Shown: positions 24,753 to 33,949, counted from the stretch's first letter. The stretch is 64,000 nt of DNA from Paenibacillus sp. KS-LC4 (GCF_036894955.1 NZ_CP145905.1:627501-691500); one strand, 5' to 3'. Numbers and translations are program-made. The notes: generated by a model not told the origin, from the sequence alone.

Positions 24753-25781
24753 ATGAATACGAGGCAGCAGGAACTTTATGATATTACGATCATTGGCGGC
24801 GGCCCTGCGGGCATGTATGCCGCTTTTTACAGCGGCATGAGAGCGATGCGCACAAAAATTATCGAGGCCAAAGAGCAGCTTGGCGGATTTATGCGCACCT
24901 ATCCCGAGAAGCTGATTTGGGATGTTGGCGGAGTCGAGCCGATACACTGTGAAAAATTGATTGAATCCTTAGAAAAGCAAGCGAAAACCTTCGACCCCAC
25001 CCTTGTATTTGGCCAGGAAATTGCTTCGTTAGAGCGCCGGGAGGACCAGACTTTTGTGCTAACCTCCAAAACAGGCGAGCGCCATTATACGCGTACGATA
25101 TTATTATGTGCGGGTAGAGGGATGACGCAGGTTCAGAAGCTCGATATTGAAGGGGCCAATCGCTACGAATTGACGAATCTGCATTATACGGTGACTGATT
25201 TGTCGAGATTTGCCGATAAGCGTGTTCTGATTTCAGGCGGAGGTGATTCTGCGATTGACTGGGCCAATGAAATTGCAAAATTGGCCAAGCAGGTCATCGT
25301 CGTACATCGAAGACATGAGTTTACAGCACACGAACAGCCTGTAGAGCAGATGAGAGCAGCATGCCAGGTGAAAATGCCATATAGCATTTCACGCTTATAT
25401 GGAGCGGACGATCACATTGAGCATGTCGAGCTCGTTCATGTGGAGACTGGTGCAATTGAGCAATTAGATGTCGATGAAATCATTGTGAGTCATGGCTATG
25501 ATCGCGACTTTGGCAATTTGTCGAACTGGGGGTTAGAGAGGGAGGACTATGGCGTGTCGGTGGATGCGCGAATGAGGACGAGCATTCCTGGCATTTTTGG
25601 AGCGGGCGATTTTATTACGTACGGCAGTAAAGTGCGATTAATCGCTGGCGCCTTTAATGATGCCGTGTTAGCCGTCAATAGCGCAAAGCTGTATCTTGAG
25701 CCGGCAGCTTCGGATATGGCTGGTGTTTCTTCGCATAATGCTCGTTTTTTTGAAAAAAATAAAGCGCTTCTGCAACAGTAG
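24753..25781 (+). CDS. Ferredoxin/flavodoxin-NADP+ reductase-type flavoprotein (YumC/YcgT-like), cassette 1
   Basis: 342 residues. The FAD motif GGGPAGMYAA is at ~15-24. LGGFMRTYPEKLIWDVGG is typical of the thioredoxin-reductase-like FNR type 2, which lacks the redox CxxC. The NADP motif is GGGDSAIDWA (~161-170), and the C-terminal FAD motif is IFGAGDF. Its start abuts the siderophore-binding gene stop, so they are cotranscribed and iron-regulated. The likely role is supplying electrons for reductive iron release from the imported siderophore; that role is inference from context. Confidence 0.9.
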   Translation: MNTRQQELYDITIIGGGPAGMYAAFYSGMRAMRTKIIEAKEQLGGFMRTYPEKLIWDVGGVEPIHCEKLIESLEKQAKTFDPTLVFGQEIASLERREDQTFVLTSKTGERHYTRTILLCAGRGMTQVQKLDIEGANRYELTNLHYTVTDLSRFADKRVLISGGGDSAIDWANEIAKLAKQVIVVHRRHEFTAHEQPVEQMRAACQVKMPYSISRLYGADDHIEHVELVHVETGAIEQLDVDEIIVSHGYDRDFGNLSNWGLEREDYGVSVDARMRTSIPGIFGAGDFITYGSKVRLIAGAFNDAVLAVNSAKLYLEPAASDMAGVSSHNARFFEKNKALLQQ

Positions 25782-25802
25782 CTTGCAGGAAATGTTCAGC
25801 AC

Positions 25803-25838
25803 AAGGCTGACATCGGTCATTGACCGGCGTCAGTCTTA
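25803..25838 (+). terminator. Hairpin terminator after cassette 1
   Basis: AAGGCTGAC pairs with GTCAGTCTT (one wobble), with an inner GGTCA/TGACC stem. It follows the reductase gene by about 20 bases; the T-rich tail is moderate. Confidence 0.65.
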
Positions 25839-25969
25839 TGTATTTTCCAGAGTAAGCAGCCCTTTCCCCAACGCATGCTGATGCTATAATTAGGGAATTA
25901 TACTAATGGCGGAAACGGCAACGGAGCCGCTTTTCTATGGATAGGTGAAGCGTAGGAGGAGGAGATAAA

Positions 25970-26242
25970 ATGAAATTTGAGCTTGGACGCTGCTTGCTGC
26001 TTGAACGATTAGCGGAAGCCGACATGACCATCGTTCAATTAGCCGAAGCGCTGCATTATAAACAAGCGCGGATCAACGATTATATAGAAAATAAAAGAAT
26101 GATGCCCTTGAAAACAGCGATTTCCATCGCTGATACGATTGAATGCCGGGTAAATGAGCTGTACGAATTAATCACGGTGGATGCCGAGGTTCCTCCCAGA
26201 GTCGAATGGGAGGCTCCTCTAAGGCGTATACCACCAAGCTGA
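25970..26242 (+). CDS. Small Xre/Cro-CI-type helix-turn-helix protein
   Basis: 90 residues after AGGAGGAGGAG. The HTH spans ~19-70: MTIVQLAEALHYKQARINDY with KTAISIADTIECRVNELYEL gives the five-helix Xre pattern. A short Pro/Arg-rich tail follows. It has its own extended -10 promoter (TGCTATAAT, -10 at 25885-25890). The single-domain regulator has no neighbouring gene that reveals its target. Confidence 0.85.
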   Translation: MKFELGRCLLLERLAEADMTIVQLAEALHYKQARINDYIENKRMMPLKTAISIADTIECRVNELYELITVDAEVPPRVEWEAPLRRIPPS

Positions 26243-26604
26243 AATTCCGCCCTGCCAATCCAATCGTAAAGACAATACGCCTGCATCACGCAAGTCCTCT
26301 TCATCGCAAAGATCACCATCCACCTGCCCCCAGATTGCAATAGTGTGTGCATTTACCCAAACTCCCCTGATTTGACATTAGTTAAGTCCACCCTGGTTCC
26401 ATAATGCTCCGTGATTGAGTAGAGTCCACCCGTCAATCTCGGTAAAGGCTAACGGAGAGGTACATACCTCTGAATGGTAGTCATCGCGAGACAGCTTTAC
26501 GATCGGTTGGTGGGCGAGCAAATTATAAACCGCCGCTTGACGGCCAAAAAGGTGCGAAATCGCTGCTTCTTGCTTAATGACTAATACTATTGTTGCTGAG
26601 GCTA

Positions 26605-26838
26605 TGCGGCTCGGAAAGGTCGTCCTTTTTTGGCGGACTGAGGTTCCGCTATTCTGGCTTTTTCAACGATTTCAGGCTTTAATCGGACAGGAGATCCGTA
26701 ATTGATCTAATAATCCTGGCAAAATGGTTATTGGAAGTGCATTAGCGTCTCCTGAGTCCGAAGCCTGTCCCATAACCAATCCTTCTAGTAAAATAGCGTC
26801 TGCTGAGTCCGCCAAATCTAACTTTGTTCCAGACACGT
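26605..26838. repeat. Dispersed intergenic repeat, copy A
   Basis: About 230 bases similar to 37022-37250. It contains four related ~20-base units: two in inverted orientation (GCGGACTGAGGTTCCGCTAT at 26633 and TCGGACAGGAGATCCGTAAT at 26683) and two direct (TTAGCGTCTCCTGAGTCCG at 26742 and ATAGCGTCTGCTGAGTCCGC at 26793). The copy ends in a CCAAATCTAACTTTG box shared with copy B. No coding frame. The gap 26243-27074 holds only this element, the GACG repeat and unassigned sequence. Confidence 0.85.
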
Positions 26839-26839
26839 C

Positions 26840-26930
26840 TTAGTCGGACGGCCAGACGAACGGTTGGACAGACAGACGGCCAGACGAATGATTGGTCGTT
26901 CGGACGGACGGACGGACGGCTGTTTCTGAG
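26840..26930. repeat. GACG/GACA-rich simple repeat tract
   Basis: Imperfect tetranucleotide tract including GACGGCCAGACGAACGGTTG, GACAGACAGACGGCCAGACG and a closing GGACGGACGGACGGACGG. It is non-coding and directly follows dispersed repeat copy A. Confidence 0.85.
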
Positions 26931-27074
26931 GCATGCTGGCTTTTTTTAATGATATATATACCGATTCTCCACATTAGGCTTAGAAACTTTTAAAATCAAG
27001 TGAGAGAATAGGCAGGGATGGGGAGTCTTAACAGTGAGATAAACAAAAGCTGAGCCGTAAAAGGAGGGGAGCAA

Positions 27075-27641
27075 GTGGAGCTAAGAGACGATCATATAAT
27101 TATCGAAGCCGTACTGAACGGAAATAAACAAGCGTACGCGGACATCGTTCGGCGCTATCAAAATAAGCTTTACGGACTGTTCCGCAAAATGGGCTCTTCT
27201 GAGGCTGATGCCGAGGATTTGACGCAGGAGACGCTGCTCAAGGCATACCGCAAGCTGGCATCGCATAATCCAGTGCAAAGCTTTGCTGGCTGGCTTTACA
27301 CAATTGCTGTTAATTTGCAGAAGGACGGCTGGCGACGAAAAACAGCAGAATCACCCATGCAGGAAGAAGGCTGCGAACGCCAGACACCAGAAACCAAGCT
27401 TCTGCAAAAAGAGCTGCGCTCTGAGCTGGACCGATTGCTGGAGAAGCTGCCTGAACATTATCGGCTGGTACTGGTTCTTCGCTACACGAACCAGTTGAGT
27501 CACGAGGAAATCGCCAGCATAACGGGCATGTCGATAAGGCAGGTCACCAACATCGTTCACCGAGCTAAAATCAGGCTGCGGAAAATGGTAGAAGCAAAGG
27601 AGGGACAACGTTATGACATTTTGGAATCGTACAAAAGCTGA
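27075..27641 (+). CDS. ECF-type RNA polymerase sigma factor
   Basis: 188 residues from GTG 27075 after AAAGGAGGGGAGC. Region 2: YADIVRRYQNKLYGLFRKMG with DAEDLTQETLLKAYRKL. Region 4: LPEHYRLVLVLRYTNQLSHE and IASITGMSIRQVTNIVHRAK. It overlaps the next gene by 29 bases, the usual arrangement with a cognate membrane anti-sigma factor. Confidence 0.92.
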   Translation: MELRDDHIIIEAVLNGNKQAYADIVRRYQNKLYGLFRKMGSSEADAEDLTQETLLKAYRKLASHNPVQSFAGWLYTIAVNLQKDGWRRKTAESPMQEEGCERQTPETKLLQKELRSELDRLLEKLPEHYRLVLVLRYTNQLSHEEIASITGMSIRQVTNIVHRAKIRLRKMVEAKEGQRYDILESYKS

Positions 27642-29232
27642 AAAAACTGAAAAAGTCGATCTTAAAGCGGGGGCTGGAACAGCATCACCGATACTGACAC
27701 CGTCAGCGGAAGATAAGAAAATAGAAAACGTCTTGTTCGCGGACAAGCTTCAAGATGATTTTACCAATAGGGTGATGTTGCAGCTGGAGGGCATAGACAT
27801 AGAGCCAGCGGGAAATAACGATCCGCTTGCTCTCGATCTGGACGCTTCTTCCATTACGTACCAAGTGAAACGACAACACGCGGCCAGAAGGTCATCGAGA
27901 CGCAAAGTCTGGGGGCTCGCGGCCGCTGCCATTGTACTCGCGGGAAGCACGCTGTTATACGCACAGCCGACGCTTGCGGATATGGTGCGGTCGCTTTTTG
28001 CCCAGAACAGTTACGTGGACAGCGGCATGAAGCAGGCGCAGGAAGCGGGGCTGGTTCAGCATTCGGCCGCCAGTGCCGAGGATCAAGGCTATACGTTGAA
28101 GGTCAACGAAGTGATAGCCGATTCGACTCGTCTCATTGTGGGAATCGACATTGTTGATGCGAAAGGAAATGCCGTAGCTGGCGAAATTCTATCTAGTGAT
28201 GGGAACTTTACTCTTTTCGATGTTGATAGGGGACATATTGGAGATATCCCTTATGGGATTAGCACTGGAGGCAATGCGACCACGAGCAGGTTCGAATTTG
28301 TTTTTAGACGGCCAGTATTGAAGGACAAGATGCAGCTCTCCGCTAACATTAAACAGATCACCCTGCATCAAGGAACACCGGGTACGGACGACTATTCGTC
28401 TAAGACGGTCAAAGGATTTTGGACGCTGCATGTCGATGTCGATTTGAGCAAGGCTAAAGCCCAGACGCTGATTACCCCTATCGGGATTTCTTATGAGACG
28501 CCAAGCGGTATCCGAATTCAGATGCAAGGAGCAACCCGCACGCCGAGCGGGGGCTCGCTTGAGTTTACGACGTCGCTGACACCAGCTGCGGCGAGCCGTG
28601 CAATAGACGGTCAAAGTGGGTTTCATCTGCTTAATTTTCATCTGGAAGATGAACAAGGCAATGTGCTAGAGAAGAGCCCAAGCATGACGGAAATGGAATT
28701 TTCAAGTCGTCATTATGAGTTTGACCGATGGAGCGGTTTGGCGAAATGGTTTTACCAATTTAATGATTTTGCCTATGACAAGCAGCAGATTCGCTTTGTG
28801 TTAGACAGCTATGTCATTCGGGAAAAAAGTGAGGCCTCGGTCGTCTTTGATCCTTCTCAAGCTTCCCCAGAGAAACCTGTATTATTCGAGGATGCTGGCG
28901 ATTCACTCCTGCTCAAAGGATTGACAATCACTTCAGATGGCTACGGAAGAATTCCAATTGGCGGCACGTTCAGCAACCCCAATTTTGCGTCAGGCACCTG
29001 GATCGCTGTTGACGAGAACGGCAAGGAATACCGGATGTATGCCGGCGGGGGATATAGCCCGGATGATCCGAATTTGGATGACGGTGCCGATCTCCAATTT
29101 ATGATGAGTGGCATGAACAGCATGCCGAAACAGCTGACGATCAAACGCACTGTTATCAATCGCCAGTACAAGGATGCTGACTTTTCATTCGTCATTCCGT
29201 CTACAGGAACGACGGGTGTCATTCCACAATAA
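27613..29232 (+). CDS. DUF4179-type membrane anti-sigma factor
   Basis: 539 residues. The cytoplasmic N-terminus (1-96) is charged and includes DKLQDDFTNRVMLQLEGIDI. A single helix follows at ~97-116 (VWGLAAAAIVLAGSTLLYA). The large extracellular part begins PTLADMVRSLFAQNSYVDSG, the feature of DUF4179 proteins, and continues as beta-rich domains to the end. These proteins sit after ECF sigma genes and are taken to sequester them. The ATG lies within the sigma gene. The signal is unknown. Confidence 0.82.
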   Translation: MTFWNRTKAEKTEKVDLKAGAGTASPILTPSAEDKKIENVLFADKLQDDFTNRVMLQLEGIDIEPAGNNDPLALDLDASSITYQVKRQHAARRSSRRKVWGLAAAAIVLAGSTLLYAQPTLADMVRSLFAQNSYVDSGMKQAQEAGLVQHSAASAEDQGYTLKVNEVIADSTRLIVGIDIVDAKGNAVAGEILSSDGNFTLFDVDRGHIGDIPYGISTGGNATTSRFEFVFRRPVLKDKMQLSANIKQITLHQGTPGTDDYSSKTVKGFWTLHVDVDLSKAKAQTLITPIGISYETPSGIRIQMQGATRTPSGGSLEFTTSLTPAAASRAIDGQSGFHLLNFHLEDEQGNVLEKSPSMTEMEFSSRHYEFDRWSGLAKWFYQFNDFAYDKQQIRFVLDSYVIREKSEASVVFDPSQASPEKPVLFEDAGDSLLLKGLTITSDGYGRIPIGGTFSNPNFASGTWIAVDENGKEYRMYAGGGYSPDDPNLDDGADLQFMMSGMNSMPKQLTIKRTVINRQYKDADFSFVIPSTGTTGVIPQ

Positions 29233-29358
29233 GCAAGCAGTAAGGGATGAAGAGGCAGAGCTACCTTTTAATGCTCAAAAATAAAGGGATTAAGGCAATG
29301 GATCATGAAGTAGAGCAAGGTGAAGCTGACTTGTTGGATTGAAAGGAAATGAAGAGAA

Positions 29359-30516
29359 ATGAAGGATACGACATTTGTGCTGGCTCCAGATTCATTCAAG
29401 GAAAGCATGACGGCTAAAGAGGTATGTATCGCAATGGAGAAAGGTCTGCGGAAAGTTTATCCAACGGCCCGTTATATTCATGTTCCAATGGCCGACGGAG
29501 GGGAAGGGACGGTGCAATCCCTTGTGGATGCGTCTGGCGGTACGATTCATTATAAAGAAGTAAGCGGGCCGCTTGGTCATCCTGTAGCCGCAGCATATGG
29601 CATTCTGGGGGATGGTGTAACGGCGGTCATCGAGATGGCATCGGCCAGCGGCATTCATCTGGTGGACAAGCAGACGAGAAATCCGCTTTGCACGACTACC
29701 TATGGAACGGGTGAATTGGTTCAAGCATGCTTGGATCAAGGTATCCGCAAAATCATCATTGGAATTGGCGGCAGCGCGACCAATGATGGAGGCGCAGGCA
29801 TGGCCGAAGCGCTTGGTGCCAAGTTTCTTGATGCCGAGGGGCATGTGCTTGCCCGTGGAGGCGGGGCCTTAGACCGATTAGCCCGTATTGATGTGTCGAA
29901 TATGGACGAGCGCTTGCGAGAGGTGCAATTTATTGTTGCCTGCGATGTAACGAATCCGTTATGCGGGAAGCATGGCGCTTCGCAGGTTTTTGGCCCACAG
30001 AAGGGAGCGACGCCAGAAATGGTGCAGCGGCTGGACGCGGCCCTGTCCCATTATGCAGATGTCGTGAAGCAGCAGCTGCATAAGGATGTACGGGATTTGC
30101 CGGGTGCGGGTGCAGCTGGTGGATTGGGCGCAGGGCTGATGATTTTCACTCAGGCAGTTTTACGCAAGGGTATCGAAATTGTTATTGAATATTCGGGACT
30201 GCGAAATCACCTGACTGAGGCGGATATCGTATTTACGGGTGAAGGCGGCATTGATTTTCAAACGAAATTTGGCAAAACGCCATATGGTGTGGCGCAGGCA
30301 GCCAAGGAAGCGGGCAAGCCGGTCATTGCAATCGCTGGCTTCATTGGCGAAGGTATCGAAACGTTATACGCAGAAGGCATTGATGCCGTATTCGGCATTG
30401 CACCTGGGGCGTCTGATTTGGAGCAGCTTCTGAAGGAAGGGCCGGGCAACGTGGAGCGCACTTCCGAGAACATTGCGAGGGTGCTTAAATTAGGTCTGTT
30501 TGCGGATAGACGGTAA
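29359..30516 (+). CDS. glxK: Glycerate kinase (GlxK/GarK family)
   Basis: 385 residues, the normal length. APDSFKESMTA at the start, PMADGGEGTVQSLVDASGG (~43-61), GIGGSATNDGGAGMAEALGA (~134-153), and GAGAAGGLGAGL and TGEGGIDFQTKFGKTPYGVA near the C-terminus are the family signatures. It phosphorylates D-glycerate (to 2-phosphoglycerate in this family), linking glycerate to lower glycolysis. It is apparently monocistronic, with GAAAGGAAATGAAG before the ATG. Confidence 0.95.
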   Translation: MKDTTFVLAPDSFKESMTAKEVCIAMEKGLRKVYPTARYIHVPMADGGEGTVQSLVDASGGTIHYKEVSGPLGHPVAAAYGILGDGVTAVIEMASASGIHLVDKQTRNPLCTTTYGTGELVQACLDQGIRKIIIGIGGSATNDGGAGMAEALGAKFLDAEGHVLARGGGALDRLARIDVSNMDERLREVQFIVACDVTNPLCGKHGASQVFGPQKGATPEMVQRLDAALSHYADVVKQQLHKDVRDLPGAGAAGGLGAGLMIFTQAVLRKGIEIVIEYSGLRNHLTEADIVFTGEGGIDFQTKFGKTPYGVAQAAKEAGKPVIAIAGFIGEGIETLYAEGIDAVFGIAPGASDLEQLLKEGPGNVERTSENIARVLKLGLFADRR

Positions 30517-30673
30517 GTAGACGAGAGGTAAGCTAGAGGTTAGAGAAGGTGAACCTTGCTAGTGCAGTCTGTCTTTGCCATACTTCCACCCTGTTCAGGA
30601 GCGCCGAGCTCAGACATAATTCAGTTATTGAATGAAGTCGGTGCTTTTGAATTGAACGATGGGAGGAATGGAT

Positions 30674-31600
30674 ATGTTTGATAAAAAGGTAACGCTGCAG
30701 CCTTATGCAGATATGTCAGCACATATGGAAGGCTTTGAAGTGGTTTCGGCTCAGCTTGGCGGAGATGGATGTGTGTATGTGCTGCTGATTAATCATGCCC
30801 CGGAACGGACAAAAGGTATGTTCGTCCCTTCGGCGCTAAAGGAACCTTATACCTATAAGGTGCTCATTATAGAGGATAACTATATGGAAGCAGTGGTAAT
30901 AGAGGATCAGCATTTCAATTATCATTATATCCAGCCGCTGCGGAATCAGCTGTTATTGGTTGGTGCGCGTTGCAGTTATTATGGGGTAGGCAAATATGAT
31001 TTGAATGCGAAAGTGTGCAACTATAAAGGCGAGACTGTTCGCGAGTTTTTGCTAGGAGATGGCATTCAGAGTGTGCAGGTAACAGAGAAGGGCACCATAT
31101 GGACCAGTTATTTCGACGAAGGAGTCTTTGGAAACAACGGGTGGGGTAACCCGATTGGGGCTCAAGGTCTCCTTGCTTGGGATGAGAATGGCAACAAAAT
31201 ATACGAGGATCATACGTCGGACATCGCCGATTGTTATGCGCTGAATGTTGTGACTGAGCAGGAGGTGTGGTTCTATTACTACACGGATTTCTTGCTAGGC
31301 CGCATTTCAGGCGGCACCGCGCAGGCGAAGGTTACCTTCATTAACCCGAATATTGCCGGCTCGGCCGGGTTTTGTACGGATGGGTACCACTTTTTGTTCG
31401 ACGGTGGTTATGGCAAGCATGAAGCCTTTATTCTTAAAAAAAATGAACAACAAGGCTGCTTGAGTGCAGGGCACACGATCCATTTTTTAAATGAACACGC
31501 AGAGCCGCTTCAACCACGTACTCGGGATTTTCGAGAAAATCGCTTGCTGTTCAGCGAAGGCAGCCGCTTGTATCAAGTGGCAATTGAGCAGTTGGTATAG
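30674..31600 (+). CDS. Hypothetical protein, possible beta-propeller
   Basis: 308 residues. ATGs at 30659 and 30668 overlap the GGGAGG ribosome binding site, so ATG 30674 is preferred. No signal peptide or membrane segment. The sequence runs as repeated beta-strand blocks with aromatic turns (GCVYVLLINHAPE, YYGVGKYDLN, GTIWTSYFDEGVFGNNGWG, EVWFYYYTDF, YHFLFDGGYG), suggesting a propeller-like fold. I cannot name a family or function. Confidence 0.7.
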   Translation: MFDKKVTLQPYADMSAHMEGFEVVSAQLGGDGCVYVLLINHAPERTKGMFVPSALKEPYTYKVLIIEDNYMEAVVIEDQHFNYHYIQPLRNQLLLVGARCSYYGVGKYDLNAKVCNYKGETVREFLLGDGIQSVQVTEKGTIWTSYFDEGVFGNNGWGNPIGAQGLLAWDENGNKIYEDHTSDIADCYALNVVTEQEVWFYYYTDFLLGRISGGTAQAKVTFINPNIAGSAGFCTDGYHFLFDGGYGKHEAFILKKNEQQGCLSAGHTIHFLNEHAEPLQPRTRDFRENRLLFSEGSRLYQVAIEQLV

Positions 31601-31638
31601 TTCATCTAGGCAAGGCTTTATAGGCAGGTTTTATAGAC

Positions 31639-31692
31639 AAACAGACAGCTCGCAGCTCATGCTTTTAATGAGTGAAGACTGTCTGTTTTTTT
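31639..31692. terminator. Bidirectional terminator
   Basis: AAACAGACAG pairs with CTGTCTGTTT, followed by a T-run, between convergent genes. Confidence 0.85.
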
Positions 31693-31708
31693 GGCTCTAT
31701 GGCTTTTT

Positions 31709-32185
31709 TTATTCGAGTCCTGCCTGTGCCTTGGATAACAGCTTCCCTTTATTAAAAGAGAGCACTGCATTGGCGCCTATAGCCCCTACTCCCATATAGG
31801 AATAAGCGACCAAATCTACAGTTTCGCTCAAGGCTTTGCCATCACCGCCAACGATAACTTTTACTTCATCATAGGTCATGCCTATTTCAAGCTGCTGATA
31901 TTGCTCAAAGGTGATGCGTACATTATCGCCTTTGTCAGCAGGGCCATTGCTGCCTGGAGTAGATGCATCAACGCTGCCGCTGGATGGATTAAGGGTCACA
32001 GACGCCGATTTAAGCTCCTCCACCTCTTGCTCCTTAGCGGCAAGCTGTTGCTCTAGCCCCGCAACCCGCTCCTGCAAGCTGTCGAAATCTGCTTGGGTAG
32101 GTCCTGAAGAGCCGCATGCAGATAGTGTAAACAGTGACAATATAAGAGCCGCTCCGCCTAACCATCGTCTGTAGTTTTTTTTCAT
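31709..32185 (-). CDS. Lipoprotein with coiled coil and BLIP/SmpA-like domain
   Basis: 158 residues. Lipobox TLSAC gives Cys24. Residues ~30-60 are a coiled coil (FDSLQERVAGLEQQLAAKEQ and EVEELKS), then a Ser/Gly linker. A C-terminal domain (~91-158) starts ITFEQYQQLEIGMTYDEVKV and has GDGKALSE and VLSFNKGKLLSKAQAGL, the pattern of small BLIP/SmpA/OmlA-like domains (DUF3862 type) in Firmicute lipoproteins. Membrane-anchored on the outside; role unknown. Confidence 0.8.
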   Translation of the reverse strand: MKKNYRRWLGGAALILSLFTLSACGSSGPTQADFDSLQERVAGLEQQLAAKEQEVEELKSASVTLNPSSGSVDASTPGSNGPADKGDNVRITFEQYQQLEIGMTYDEVKVIVGGDGKALSETVDLVAYSYMGVGAIGANAVLSFNKGKLLSKAQAGLE

Positions 32186-32346
32186 AGAGACAACTCCCTT
32201 TTCTCAAAATGATGAAGAAAAAACAATATCGCCATCCAGTTTACCATAGCTCCTGACTGCTGTAACTGAGACTTTGGCTCTGGTCCTAATTTCTTATTAT
32301 GGTACGAGTTGGTGTTAATAGTGGAGAACTAGGCTTCAGCCTATCC

Positions 32347-32400
32347 AAAAAGCCGCTAGCTACAGAGCGGACCTAGCGATCCTTTCTGCATTTAGCGGCT
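32347..32400 (-). terminator. Hairpin terminator of cassette 2
   Basis: AGCCGCTA (32351-32358) pairs with TAGCGGCT (32393-32400). On the minus strand the stem is followed by TTTTT. It lies just past the nitroreductase stop. Confidence 0.75.
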
Positions 32401-32421
32401 GCTGGCGAATGCCAAGCGGGT

Positions 32422-33003
32422 TTATAGATTGTTCTTCTCTGAACCGTCATGCCAGGTAATGAGGTCACCTGCTGATTTTCGTTTCCTTGCTTGCGGAATT
32501 TTATTCTCGTTCAAATAGCCCATGTGCAGGGTGCCGACAAGCTTCTCATCCGGCTGTATGCCAACGCTGCGATGAAAATCGTCTTCCCGATTGTATTCAT
32601 TCGTCTTCCACACAAAGCCAATCCGCTGTTCCCAGGCCAGCAACTGTAAATTTTGAATCAAGGTGGCGGCTGCAAGCAGCGCCTCTTCCCGTCTGACTTC
32701 GGATTTATCTTGTTTAATAACGACGAGCAGATGGACAGGAGTCTCCAAGCAATATTCCTTCATTACTCCCTCACCAAAACGCGCCAGCTCATCCTCTGTG
32801 TAAGTGGCTAGGACAGCATCGGCAAACTTGCGACGATCCTCATTCATAAAAATAATAAACCGCCAGGGCTCCTCACTTGAATGATAAGGCGCCCATACCG
32901 CTGCATTCAGCAAATCCAACAACGTCTGCTTCGACAAGGGCTGATCTGTGAATGACTTAATGGTTCGACGTTCCCGAATGATATGCTCGATAGAATGGCT
33001 CAT
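32422..33003 (-). CDS. Nitroreductase-family FMN oxidoreductase, cassette 2
   Basis: 193 residues. Family signatures: IIRERRTIKSFTDQPLSKQT at the start, LLNAAVWAPYHSSEEPWRFI (FMN/phosphate region), and GFVWKTNEYN and LVGTLHMGYLNE near the end. The first base of its ATG coincides with the last base of the upstream siderophore-binding gene stop, so they are translationally coupled. In this place, matching the FNR-type and FhuF-type reductases of cassettes 1 and 3, a role in siderophore-iron reduction is plausible but is inference; the family also reduces nitro compounds and quinones. Confidence 0.88.
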   Translation of the reverse strand: MSHSIEHIIRERRTIKSFTDQPLSKQTLLDLLNAAVWAPYHSSEEPWRFIIFMNEDRRKFADAVLATYTEDELARFGEGVMKEYCLETPVHLLVVIKQDKSEVRREEALLAAATLIQNLQLLAWEQRIGFVWKTNEYNREDDFHRSVGIQPDEKLVGTLHMGYLNENKIPQARKRKSAGDLITWHDGSEKNNL

Positions 33004-33929
33004 TATTTATTTCCATTCTGCTGTTTAATCGTCTCGACAATTTCATTTACTGCGTTCAATGTAGCTACGGGGGAGAAGCTGAAGTTCATCCAGTCTTTAT
33101 CTCCGACGAGGTAGACATGATTTTCTTTCACAGCTTTAAGGCCCATCCATACCGCATTGCTTTTCATATCTTCATATATTTTTTGCGCGCTTGCTGCATC
33201 ATCTCCAGCTTCTACCTGTAGAATAATATGATCAGGGTTTAGCTCAGGCAGCATTTCTAACGATATAGCGATGCTCTCTTCATCCTTAGGGAAAGTGGGT
33301 ACTGAATGCAGCCCCAATTCCCCATGAATCACTTTGCCGCGGCTTGCTAGAGGTCCCATAACGTAGCTGTCTTTGCCAATAATCCGCATATACATAAACG
33401 TTTCCTCTCCGACTAGAGGCTTTAGACTTTCCTTGGCTTGTTTAATTTTCTCCTCATAATCCGCAATAACCTGCTCGGCCTGCTCCTTCTTATTAAGCGC
33501 TTCGCCCATATCGCGCAATTCATCGCGCCAGTTGTCACGATCAGGGAGCAAAACCGTTTTTGCAATTTTATTTAACTGATCCACATTTTTTGCATCCCGC
33601 CAATTTGCTCCGATAATAAGATCAGGCGCTGCCGCCAAAATACCTTCCAGGTTAAGAACGCCGCCCAGCTTAGGTACAGCATCGAATGCCCCGTTCAAGT
33701 AGCTTGGAAATTCGGCATTTGCGTTTTCAGCAGCTACTGGCGTGACACCTAGCGAATATAAGAAATCTGGATAGGTTACCGTAGTCGCCACTACCCGAAG
33801 CGGTTGCTCGGCTGCATCGGCCTTCGCAGTTGGACTATTTACAGTGTTATCCTCCTTAGCTCCACAAGCAGCTACAAGCAGCAGTGATAGCATGATCGCT
33901 GCAAAACCCCATTTTCGTGCGCGTTTCAT
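33003..33929 (-). CDS. Ferric-siderophore-binding lipoprotein, cassette 2
   Basis: 308 residues from the ATG at 33929 after GAGAGGG; the longer frame start lies upstream of the Fur-like box and is rejected. Lipobox LVAAC gives Cys22. FecB-type features: VTYPDFLYSLGVTPVA, LAAAPDLIIGANW, KIAKTVLLPDRDNWRDELRD and LKAVKENHVYLVGD. The RDNWRDELRDMGEALNKK region closely parallels HDDWRDELTDVGEILDKK in the regulator encoded just upstream. It needs a permease and ATPase encoded elsewhere. Confidence 0.92.
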   Translation of the reverse strand: MKRARKWGFAAIMLSLLLVAACGAKEDNTVNSPTAKADAAEQPLRVVATTVTYPDFLYSLGVTPVAAENANAEFPSYLNGAFDAVPKLGGVLNLEGILAAAPDLIIGANWRDAKNVDQLNKIAKTVLLPDRDNWRDELRDMGEALNKKEQAEQVIADYEEKIKQAKESLKPLVGEETFMYMRIIGKDSYVMGPLASRGKVIHGELGLHSVPTFPKDEESIAISLEMLPELNPDHIILQVEAGDDAASAQKIYEDMKSNAVWMGLKAVKENHVYLVGDKDWMNFSFSPVATLNAVNEIVETIKQQNGNK

Positions 33930-33949
33930 TGTTCCATCCCTCTCAAGCG

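Noticed and set aside
26840..26930. GACG-rich tract as CRISPR or coding sequence
   Set aside because: Period of four bases, no spacers and no ribosome binding site.
28189..28656. 155-codon minus-strand ORF inside the DUF4179-type gene
   Set aside because: No ribosome binding site, unlikely composition, fully inside a well-supported gene.
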